Assembly (NCBI GenBank): GCA_028278125.1 | Contig: JANQEY010000316.1 | Span: forward strand, 1-13,532 | Origin: a bacterium | GTDB taxonomy: Bacteria > Electryoneota > Electryoneia > Electryoneales > Electryoneaceae | Reading direction: 5' to 3' | Length of the DNA stretch: 13,532 nucleotides | In this document: positions 7,217 through 13,214 of the stretch, piece after piece | Layout: each line of letters opens with the position of its first letter | How positions within the stretch are numbered: position 1 is the first letter of the stretch | Position numbers and translations under genes: made by a program | Notes under the pieces: model-generated | Told to the model about the DNA's origin: nothing | The model's database searches: none | What the model saw: the letters and a program-made list of their open reading frames with translations, nothing else

Positions 7217-7585
7217 TTGGATACACTGAAATTAGCAAAAAAGATTGCTGTTCATTTAGTTGATAAACAAGCTTTGGATATTCAAATACTTGATCTTCGA
7301 GAGCTTACAACTATTGCAGATTATTTTATTATCGCCACTGGATCGGTTGACGTTCACGTTAAAGCTCTTGTTGACCATGTTCAAAGATCTTTGATTAACG
7401 CTGAAGACGGACAGAAACCGATTCATATCGAAGGATATGATCATCTCTACTGGGTACTGATCGATTATGGTGATGTGATTGTCCATCTCTTCCAACCTGA
7501 AGCCCGGGAATTCTATAAACTGGAAAAACTCTGGGGTGATGCTCCCGTTGAGCACATCAATAGCGAGGTCCGGGTAGTATCCTGA
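7217..7585 (+). CDS. rsfS: Ribosomal silencing factor RsfS (Iojap/YbeB family)
   Basis: RsfS binds ribosomal protein uL14 on the 50S subunit and blocks joining with 30S, lowering translation in poor conditions. The 122-residue length is normal. Typical motifs are LDIQILDLRELTTIADYFII (20-39), ATGSVDVHVKALVDHV (40-55), PIHIEGYDHLYWVLIDYGDV (68-87) and IVHLFQPEAREFYKLEKLWG (88-107). The start is a TTG at 7217, because no ATG precedes the conserved core. Only a weak AGGT lies just upstream. In many bacteria rsfS follows nadD or a LytR-family gene; here it follows a LytR_C-only gene, partly preserving that neighbourhood. argS starts 7 bases after the stop. Confidence 0.93.
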   Translation: MDTLKLAKKIAVHLVDKQALDIQILDLRELTTIADYFIIATGSVDVHVKALVDHVQRSLINAEDGQKPIHIEGYDHLYWVLIDYGDVIVHLFQPEAREFYKLEKLWGDAPVEHINSEVRVVS

Positions 7586-7592
7586 CATAAAC

Positions 7593-9197
7593 ATGAACGA
7601 GCAGAATCTTAAGCAAAAGTTATCCGACGCAATAACCAGCGCTGTCGGACTTGAAACAGGTACTCCGATTCAATGGAATGTACCTAAAAGAGATGACCAG
7701 GGTGATTTATCGACAAATATCGCCATGATTCTTGCCAAACAACTGCACAAAAATCCCCGTGAAATTGCCGCGGATATCCAGGATAAAGTTGAGTGGAAGA
7801 ATTTCGGTATCGATAAAACCGATATTGCCGGACCGGGTTTTATCAATGTCTGGCTTGGTGTTTCCTATTTTCATTCAATTGTTTCGGAAATCCTTGCCAA
7901 ACAGGAAAAATATGGCTCATCCAACACCGGTAATGGAAAAAGAATAGTAGTTGAATTTGTCAGCGCCAATCCAACCGGTCCACTGAATATTGTCAGCGCC
8001 AGGGCAGCAGCTATCGGTGACAGCCTCGTTCGCCTGATGAGAAAATCAGGGTACGATGCGTATGCTGAATATTATATCAACGATGCCGGACGCCAGGTAC
8101 GCCGGTTTGGTGAATCTATACTTGCGGTAGCGCAGGGTAAACCTGTCCCGGAAGATGGTTACCATGGTGATTATGTTGTTTCGATAGCCGAGCAGATGTT
8201 TCCCAGTGGTTTGTCAGGTGAAATTCCGGATCCTGAAAAAACAGGAGCAGATGCCACTAAGTTTACAATAGTGCAGAACAAAAAGATTCTTCGAAACTAT
8301 TACGTCGAGTTTGATCGCTGGTTTAAAGAAAGTGAACTGCATGAAAATGAAGCCCCGGAGAAAGTTTTAGAATCGTTAAGGGCAAACAACGCAATCGAAG
8401 AAAAGGATGGAGCGGTCTGGTTTAAGGGAAGTGAATTTGGGGACGAAGACCGTGTTTTAATAACAAGTGAAGGACGACCAACATACCTGCTGCCGGACAT
8501 TGCATATCACCTGGATAAAAAGAATAGAGGTTTTGATTCAGCAATTGACCTTCTCGGACCTGATCATCTGGACTATGTCGGACGGATGAAGGCCGCGCTG
8601 AAAGCTCTCGGAATACCTGACCAGTTTTTTGATGCATTGATTGTTCAACAGGTACATTTTATCTCCGGTGGCGAAAAGGTAAAGATGTCCAAACGAGCCG
8701 GGAAACTGGTCACACTGGAACAACTGGTTGAAGAGGTCGGTGTGGATGTTGCACGTTATTTTTTTCTTCAACGAAAAACATCATCACCACTTGAGTTTGA
8801 TTTAGACCTTGCTAAGGAACAGAGCGAAAGAAACCCGGTTTTTTATGTTCAATACGCGCATACAAGGATTTGCGGAATCCTGCGCCAGGATGGATGCCCT
8901 GGTTACAAAGACGCTGATCTTTCGCTCCTTGTGGAATCAGAAGAAATTCAATTGATCAAGATTCTTGAACAATTCAGTGATATAGTCAGCAAAGCGGCAG
9001 AATATCTTGAACCTCAGAGGCTGGTTGGATACCTGAAAGATACTGCTACATCTTTTCACAAGTTCTACACAGCGCACCGTGTTATTGGTGATGATCTCAA
9101 TGTATCTGCCGCTCGTGCGGCTTTAATAAAAGCCACACAGATAGTCCTTAAAGAGGGACTAAACCTGTTAGGCGTTAGCGCCCCTGAACGGATGTAA
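7593..9197 (+). CDS. argS: Arginyl-tRNA synthetase with non-canonical HIGH motif
   Basis: This enzyme charges tRNA(Arg) with arginine and is a class I synthetase. The 534 residues are slightly short for the family (about 550-580). The N-terminal additional domain (about 1-110) contains DQGDLSTNIAM and DIAGPGFINVWL. The Rossmann core starts with VVEFVSANPTGPLNIVSARA (119-138). Further core motifs are YINDAGRQVRRFG, TYLLPDIAYHLDKK (297-310), LGPDHLDYVGRMKAALKALG (321-340) and the second signature VKMSKRAGKLVTL (363-375). The helical anticodon-binding domain with FYVQYAHTRICGILR and AHRVIGDD follows. The oddity is residues 132-135, NIVS, where HIGH (HxGH) is expected; both histidines are absent, while KMSKR is intact. 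Everything else is coherent and in frame, so this looks like a divergent functional enzyme and not a pseudogene. Confidence 0.95.
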   Translation: MNEQNLKQKLSDAITSAVGLETGTPIQWNVPKRDDQGDLSTNIAMILAKQLHKNPREIAADIQDKVEWKNFGIDKTDIAGPGFINVWLGVSYFHSIVSEILAKQEKYGSSNTGNGKRIVVEFVSANPTGPLNIVSARAAAIGDSLVRLMRKSGYDAYAEYYINDAGRQVRRFGESILAVAQGKPVPEDGYHGDYVVSIAEQMFPSGLSGEIPDPEKTGADATKFTIVQNKKILRNYYVEFDRWFKESELHENEAPEKVLESLRANNAIEEKDGAVWFKGSEFGDEDRVLITSEGRPTYLLPDIAYHLDKKNRGFDSAIDLLGPDHLDYVGRMKAALKALGIPDQFFDALIVQQVHFISGGEKVKMSKRAGKLVTLEQLVEEVGVDVARYFFLQRKTSSPLEFDLDLAKEQSERNPVFYVQYAHTRICGILRQDGCPGYKDADLSLLVESEEIQLIKILEQFSDIVSKAAEYLEPQRLVGYLKDTATSFHKFYTAHRVIGDDLNVSAARAALIKATQIVLKEGLNLLGVSAPERM

Positions 9198-9199
9198 AA

Positions 9200-10111
9200 A
9201 TGCAAACAAAACCTATTCTGGTTGTTGGATCAGCAGCCCTGGATTCTGTTGAATCTCCTGCTGGGAAAGTGGATGACGCGCTTGGAGGATCTTCATTCTT
9301 TTTCTCAACTGCAGCAAGTTTAATGGCACCAGTTCGGCTAGTTGCTGTCATAGGAACAGATTTCCCTCTAAATAAGATTGAGTTCCTCCACGATAGAGAT
9401 GTCGATATGGGTGGATTAATCACCCAGGAGGGAAAGAGTTTCCGTTGGGGCGGAAAATACCATCAAGATCCGAATCTAAGGGATACCCTTTATACAGAAC
9501 TTGGTGTTTTTGAACATTTTGATCCTGAAATTCCCGAGGTTTTCAAAAATACCCCGATAATATTTCTGGGAAATATACATCCATCTCTCCAGTTAAAGGT
9601 GCTAAAGCAGGTAAGTAATCCCAAACTGGTGGTTCTTGATACCATGAATCTATGGATTGATACGACCTTGGACGAACTGAAAGAGGTTATTTCCAGGGTT
9701 GATGTCCTCATCGTTAACGACGAAGAAGCTCTGCAGTTAACTGGGAAAAATGATCTCTATTCTGCTGCCGAAGCGCTATTTAACGATGGATTGGAAAATC
9801 TTGTAATAAAAAAGGGGCAACACGGTGCAATGCTTCTTCGTGAAGGTGGCGAAATTTTCTTTGTGCCGGCGTTCCCTGTTAGTGATGTTAAAGATCCAAC
9901 GGGCGCAGGCGATACATTTGCGGGTGGATTCCTGGGATACCTTGCAAGCCATGATATGAATGACCGCCTTGTCTGGAGAAAAGCGGTTGTCTACGGATCG
10001 GTCATAGCTTCCTTTGTTGTTGAAGATTTTTCAATGAACAGGACAAAAGACCTCACGATCGAAGAAATAGAAGATCGGGTTGTCGAATTCAGGAATATGG
10101 TCGCGTTTTAA
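9200..10111 (+). CDS. PfkB-family carbohydrate/nucleoside kinase
   Basis: A ribokinase-fold ATP-dependent kinase of 303 residues. The N-terminus LVVGSAALDSVESPAGKVDD and the GGSSFFFSTAASL segment (about 29-41) match the first PfkB region. The C-terminal signature DPTGAGDTFAGGFLGY (about 232-247) carries the catalytic Asp and anion-hole GAGD. LDTMNLWI (148-155) and IVNDEEALQLTG (170-181) are also typical. The substrate cannot be read from sequence. The start ATG is two bases after the argS stop and the stop overlaps mtnA (TAATG), so the kinase and MtnA are very likely made together. A role in phosphorylating methylthioribose, 5-deoxyribose, a ribose phosphate or a nucleoside upstream of MtnA is my inference. 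No mtnK- or mtnP-like gene is in view. Confidence 0.9.
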   Translation: MQTKPILVVGSAALDSVESPAGKVDDALGGSSFFFSTAASLMAPVRLVAVIGTDFPLNKIEFLHDRDVDMGGLITQEGKSFRWGGKYHQDPNLRDTLYTELGVFEHFDPEIPEVFKNTPIIFLGNIHPSLQLKVLKQVSNPKLVVLDTMNLWIDTTLDELKEVISRVDVLIVNDEEALQLTGKNDLYSAAEALFNDGLENLVIKKGQHGAMLLREGGEIFFVPAFPVSDVKDPTGAGDTFAGGFLGYLASHDMNDRLVWRKAVVYGSVIASFVVEDFSMNRTKDLTIEEIEDRVVEFRNMVAF

Positions 10112-11115
10112 TGGACTTATTTAAAGAGAAACGCGGGCTGAAATGGGACGGAACTCATCTCCATTTTATTGAACAGACACTCCTGCCCGGAACCAGGGAA
10201 GTCATAACCACAAATGACTGGCGAGTTGTTGTCGACGCTATAAAAAGACTGGCAATCCGTGGCGCACCCGCTATTGGTGTAGCAGGAGCCTATGCCTGTG
10301 TCCTGGCATATGATGAATCAGCCGGCAATTTTGAAATTTATAACCAATTTCTTGAAAAAATAAGAACTGCAAGGCCAACAGCCGTAAATCTTGCCTGGGC
10401 AGTTGATAGAATTAAAAATTGCGGGGTAGATGAAAAAAGTAATTCGTTTCGGGATAAGATTAAAGATGAAGCAAATGCTATCGCAAAAGAAGATGAGGAA
10501 ATGTGTATTGCGATGGCTGATTTCGGTGTTGAACTAATTCCGGAAGACTCAACAGCTCTTACTCACTGCAATACTGGATTTCTGGTCACAGCTGGAATCG
10601 GAACAGCCCTGGGAGTTCTTGGAAAAGCACACGAAGCCGGTCTCTTAAAAGAGGTTTTCGCGTGTGAAGCAAGGCCGCTGAGACAAGGCTCAAGACTGAC
10701 TATGTGGGAACTGGATCTACTGGGAATACCTGGAAAACTCTTATGCGACAGCGCTGTGGGAAGGTTAATGCAGGAGGGACTTGTTGATTTTGTGATGCTC
10801 GGTGCGGATCGAATAGCAGGGAATGGCGACACAGCGAATAAGATCGGAACCTATAACCTGGCAGTTTTGGCAAAGAAACATTCAATTCCGCTTTATGTGG
10901 TTGCACCGACATCTACCATAGATTGTTCAATATCAACGGGTAAAAAGATTCCGATAGAATACAGGCATGAGGATGAAGTACGTAATATCGATGATAAATT
11001 ATCAACGATTCCGGAAGCACAGGTTTACAATCCGGCAATCGACGTAACTCCCAATGAACTGATCACTGCAATAGTTTGCGAAAAGGGTATTTGTTATCCT
11101 CCTTATAACTTGTAA
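10111..11115 (+). CDS. mtnA: S-methyl-5-thioribose-1-phosphate isomerase (MtnA, eIF2B-like family)
   Basis: MtnA converts the aldose 5-methylthioribose-1-phosphate to the ketose 5-methylthioribulose-1-phosphate in methionine salvage. Paralogues act on 5-deoxyribose-1-phosphate or ribose-1,5-bisphosphate. The 334-residue protein shows AIRGAPAIGVAGAYA (48-62), RPTAVNLAWAVDRI (88-101), THCNTGFLVTAGIGTALG with catalytic Cys153, RQGSRLTMWEL (191-201), LGADRIAGNGDTANKIGTYN with catalytic Asp233, APTSTIDCSISTGKKIPIE, and VYNPAIDVTPNELITAIV. Two stretches deviate from usual MtnA: DETRP reads CEARP (185-189), and the DNMA segment reads DSAV (213-216), which recalls eIF2B and ribose-1,5-bisphosphate isomerases. 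Motif balance still favours MtnA. It is coupled by a 1-base overlap to the PfkB kinase gene and ends the second gene run. Confidence 0.9.
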   Translation: MDLFKEKRGLKWDGTHLHFIEQTLLPGTREVITTNDWRVVVDAIKRLAIRGAPAIGVAGAYACVLAYDESAGNFEIYNQFLEKIRTARPTAVNLAWAVDRIKNCGVDEKSNSFRDKIKDEANAIAKEDEEMCIAMADFGVELIPEDSTALTHCNTGFLVTAGIGTALGVLGKAHEAGLLKEVFACEARPLRQGSRLTMWELDLLGIPGKLLCDSAVGRLMQEGLVDFVMLGADRIAGNGDTANKIGTYNLAVLAKKHSIPLYVVAPTSTIDCSISTGKKIPIEYRHEDEVRNIDDKLSTIPEAQVYNPAIDVTPNELITAIVCEKGICYPPYNL

Positions 11116-11118
11116 CGT

Positions 11119-11140
11119 AATTAGTCCTTGACACCTAATT
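11119..11140 (+). repeat. Short inverted repeat just after mtnA
   Basis: AATTAG (11119-11124) and CTAATT (11135-11140) are perfect reverse complements around a 10-base loop and are followed by two more T residues. The stem is short and AT-rich, so it would be at best a weak terminator for mtnA. The loop contains the TTGACA of the promoter candidate, so it could instead be an operator. Its role is undecided. Confidence 0.35.
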
Positions 11141-11156
11141 TTCACATCGGTTAAAT
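11128..11156 (+). promoter_or_regulatory. Candidate sigma-70-type promoter for the TPR lipoprotein gene
   Basis: TTGACA (11128-11133) matches the -35 consensus perfectly. It is separated by exactly 17 bases from TTAAAT (11151-11156), which matches the -10 consensus at 4 of 6 positions. Transcription would begin near 11163 and leave a leader of about 145 bases. The position, right after the mtnA stop and in the longest gene-free gap, is where a new transcript would be expected. A second TATAAT at 11279-11284 lies closer to the gene but has no convincing -35 box. Confidence 0.5.
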
Positions 11157-11163
11157 TGCAGAG

Positions 11164-11189
11164 TTCCAGGCAGGGTGGATTGTCTGGAG
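11164..11189 (+). other. Predicted hairpin at the start of the leader
   Basis: TTCCAGGCA (11164-11172) can pair with TGTCTGGAG (11181-11189) in a continuous 9-bp stem with two G-U pairs and an 8-base loop, GGGTGGAT. If the upstream promoter is right, this hairpin would sit at the very 5' end of the transcript, where it could stabilise the message. I do not recognise a known riboswitch class, and no T-run follows, so it is not a typical terminator. Confidence 0.35.
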
Positions 11190-11215
11190 AACATTTACTG
11201 AGCAAACTGGATTCA

Positions 11216-11229
11216 TATTCGACCGAATA
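11216..11229 (+). repeat. 14-bp near-perfect palindrome in the leader
   Basis: TATTCG and CGAATA are exact reverse complements separated by two bases (AC). A 6-2-6 dyad in a non-coding leader upstream of a gene is the usual shape of a dimeric repressor site, but no other copy is apparent in the window. Chance occurrence is possible. Confidence 0.25.
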
Positions 11230-11297
11230 ACAAGATAGAAAAACATTAAGTAACGACATAATAAATCTCTATAGTTGGTATAATTATTTGATAATAT

Positions 11298-11302
11298 GGG
11301 GG
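11298..11302 (+). promoter_or_regulatory. Ribosome binding site that decides the TPR lipoprotein start
   Basis: GGGGG lies 5 bases before ATG 11308. The in-frame ATG at 11296 overlaps this motif and would add four residues before the signal peptide, so 11308 is the better start. Confidence 0.5.
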
Positions 11303-11307
11303 TTAAA

Positions 11308-12363
11308 ATGCCTAAAACCCGTAGTTTAATCGTAGTTCTGTTGATTGCTGTATGCGCTGTTGTCTTTTCTATTGGTTGCGTGAGCCAATATGTTCGTTCA
11401 GCGAAGATTTATCTACAGCAAAATGATCCGCAGAATGCAAAGGAAGAACTTCTCAAAGGTTCCAAGGTTACGCCCGATGATCCTGAACTTTGGTACCTGT
11501 TGGGTAAAGTGTATGTGGAGCTGGAAGACTGGGATGGAATGAATGAAGCCTTCGGTAATACCCAGAACCTGACAGACAAGTTTGATACCGATATCTTGGC
11601 TACGAAGAAAGAGTCCTGGAGAATCAGCTTTAACAAGGGCGTAAAGCCTTTTAATAAGGAAAAGTATGATAAAGCGCTGGAGAATTTTGAGATTGCATTG
11701 AAGATTATCCCCGGTGACATGGAAACTCTGAAACGTATTGGTCAGTGTTATCTTCAAAAAGAAGATGAGGCAAAAGCAGAAAAATATCTCAAACTGGCGC
11801 TTGAAAAAGATGCTGAAAAGAAAGATGTCGGTACACGTGTAAACCTGCTGAATATGTACTGGTCGCAGGAAAGATGGGATGATGTCATCGATTACAGTTA
11901 CCAGATTCTTGAAATCGATTCGACCAGGACAGATGTTATTGATAAAATAGCCTTATCATACCAGCAGAAGAACATGGATGAAGAAGCCATTGCTGCCTGG
12001 GCTAAAGTCATAGCTGCAAATCCTGACAATCCGGATTTCCATTTTAACAAGAGTATGCTCTATATACGGATGGAAAAACTGGAAGAAGCCGTTGAGGGAT
12101 TCTACAAAGTTCTCGAACTTAATCCGGAAGATGAAGAGGCGATGAAGTATTTGATGAGTTCACTTCTGAATCTTCAACGCTGGGAAGACCTGGTAGCATT
12201 GCTGGAACCGGTATTGTTCCCAGATGGAACGGTTGAGGTACTGGAGTCACCGAAAGATGATGTGGATTCTTGGAAAGTCTTGAACGCGGCTTATATGAAT
12301 GTTGGACAGAAAGAAAACGCTTTAACAACTGTTAAAATTATCGATAAGTTGGAAGCTGAATAA
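11308..12363 (+). CDS. Tetratricopeptide-repeat lipoprotein
   Basis: The 351-residue product starts with a basic N-terminus, a hydrophobic stretch (about 7-21) and a lipobox-like SIGC with Cys24. It is probably lipidated and membrane-anchored outside the cytoplasm. Several TPR units follow: about residues 30-70 (DPQNAKEELLKGS...LWYLLGKVYVELEDW), 105-140 (YDKALENFEIALKIIPGD), 142-170 (LKRIGQCYLQKEDEAKAEKY), 175-210, 215-250 (AIAAWAKVIAANPDNPDFHF) and 255-290 (EEAVEGFYKVLELNPEDEEA). Such proteins act as scaffolds for protein complexes; no partner can be read from sequence. It stands apart from its neighbours, with about 190 bases upstream and 106 bases downstream, so it is probably its own transcription unit. 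The -3 serine of the lipobox is less common than Leu, so lipidation is likely but not certain. Confidence 0.85.
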   Translation: MPKTRSLIVVLLIAVCAVVFSIGCVSQYVRSAKIYLQQNDPQNAKEELLKGSKVTPDDPELWYLLGKVYVELEDWDGMNEAFGNTQNLTDKFDTDILATKKESWRISFNKGVKPFNKEKYDKALENFEIALKIIPGDMETLKRIGQCYLQKEDEAKAEKYLKLALEKDAEKKDVGTRVNLLNMYWSQERWDDVIDYSYQILEIDSTRTDVIDKIALSYQQKNMDEEAIAAWAKVIAANPDNPDFHFNKSMLYIRMEKLEEAVEGFYKVLELNPEDEEAMKYLMSSLLNLQRWEDLVALLEPVLFPDGTVEVLESPKDDVDSWKVLNAAYMNVGQKENALTTVKIIDKLEAE

Positions 12364-12392
12364 TCAGCTCGATAATATTTGTAAATCTAGTC

Positions 12393-12439
12393 TAGCGTCA
12401 GGCAAAAGAAATGGTATCCATTCAAGTAGTCTGACGCTA
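12393..12439 (+). repeat. Perfect 9-bp inverted repeat with nested hairpin between TPR gene and uppS
   Basis: TAGCGTCAG (12393-12401) and CTGACGCTA (12431-12439) are exact reverse complements around 29 bases. Inside that loop AATGG (12410-12414) and CCATT (12418-12422) form a second 5-bp stem with a 3-base loop. No poly-T tract follows, so it does not look like an intrinsic terminator. It may be an operator, an RNA processing or attenuation structure in the uppS leader, or a genomic repeat. It fills much of the 106-base gap. Confidence 0.6.
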
Positions 12440-12469
12440 TCCAGTTTAAGAAGTAAATTCTGTAATGCA

Positions 12470-13213
12470 ATGAACGATACTGAAAATAAGAAACTTATCA
12501 AAGAGATTAACGAATCAAATCGTCTGCCAAAGCATATCGCTTTTATCATGGATGGGAACGGCAGGTGGGCTAAGAGCCGCAATTTGCCAAGGATTTACGG
12601 CCATAAAGAGGGTGTAAATTCAGTCCGGGAAATGGTGGAGGCCGGTGTTGAGCTTGGTGTAGAGGTCATGACTTTCTACACTTTTTCAAAAGAGAACTGG
12701 AAGCGTCCAATAACTGAAGTTTCAGCATTAATGAAACTGTTGGTGTCCACAATTCGTAAAGAAGTAAACGAGTTGAATGAAAACAACGTCCGATTGCAGA
12801 CGATAGGATCAATGGAGGATTTACCGGAGGCACCCAGGAAAGAACTGAGACATGCTGAAGATACTTTATCGTCTAATACTGGATTAATCCTCAACCTGGC
12901 GTTGTCTTACAGTGGCAGGGAGGAGATTATTCGAGCAGTCAAGAGGATGGTAAGTACCGATCTAGATGAAATAAACGAACAGAATTTTTCAAATGCACTT
13001 GATACAGCAGGACTTCCCGATCCGGATCTACTTATCAGGACTTCCGGAGAAAGCAGGCTGAGCAATTTCCTGCTCTGGCAATGTGCGTACACTGAAATAT
13101 TTATAACTAAAACGTTCTGGCCAGATTTCCGTAAGAATGATCTGTTCAAAGCGATTCATGAATATGTACATCGAGAACGCAGATTCGGTTGCACAAGCGA
13201 ACAATTAAACTAG
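12470..13213 (+). CDS. uppS: Undecaprenyl diphosphate synthase (cis-prenyltransferase)
   Basis: UppS extends farnesyl diphosphate with eight isopentenyl units in cis to make the C55 lipid carrier for peptidoglycan and other wall polymers. The 247-residue length is usual. Motifs are HIAFIMDGNGRWAKSRNLPR (22-41, with metal/substrate Asp28), GHKEGVNSVREMV (44-56), TFYTFSKENWKRP (68-80), LNLALSYSGREEII, and DLLIRTSGESRLSNFLLWQ followed by YTE and FWPDF near the C-terminus. The ATG at 12470 is preceded only by a distant AAGAAG, so initiation may be weak or depend on leader structure. It lies after a structured 106-base gap and is followed after one base by a FAD-linked oxidase gene, not by the frequent cdsA or dxr neighbours. 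Confidence 0.97.
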   Translation: MNDTENKKLIKEINESNRLPKHIAFIMDGNGRWAKSRNLPRIYGHKEGVNSVREMVEAGVELGVEVMTFYTFSKENWKRPITEVSALMKLLVSTIRKEVNELNENNVRLQTIGSMEDLPEAPRKELRHAEDTLSSNTGLILNLALSYSGREEIIRAVKRMVSTDLDEINEQNFSNALDTAGLPDPDLLIRTSGESRLSNFLLWQCAYTEIFITKTFWPDFRKNDLFKAIHEYVHRERRFGCTSEQLN

Positions 13214-13214
13214 A

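Noticed and set aside
7256..7594. 112-codon open frame on the minus strand opposite rsfS
   Set aside because: It is fully antisense to a well-identified rsfS, has no recognisable motif and no ribosome binding site; it is a shadow frame.
11155..11307. Known riboswitch (for example SAM or cobalamin) in the leader after mtnA
   Set aside because: The methionine-salvage neighbour made this worth checking, but I could not recognise the conserved core of any known class, and the leader serves a TPR gene, not mtnA.
11409..11757. Two overlapping minus-strand open frames of 103 and 114 codons opposite the TPR gene
   Set aside because: Both lie within a gene with clear TPR periodicity, and their translations show no family features.
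12393..12439. Rho-independent terminator after the TPR gene
   Set aside because: The stem is followed by ATCCAG and not a T-run, and the 29-base loop is long for an intrinsic terminator.
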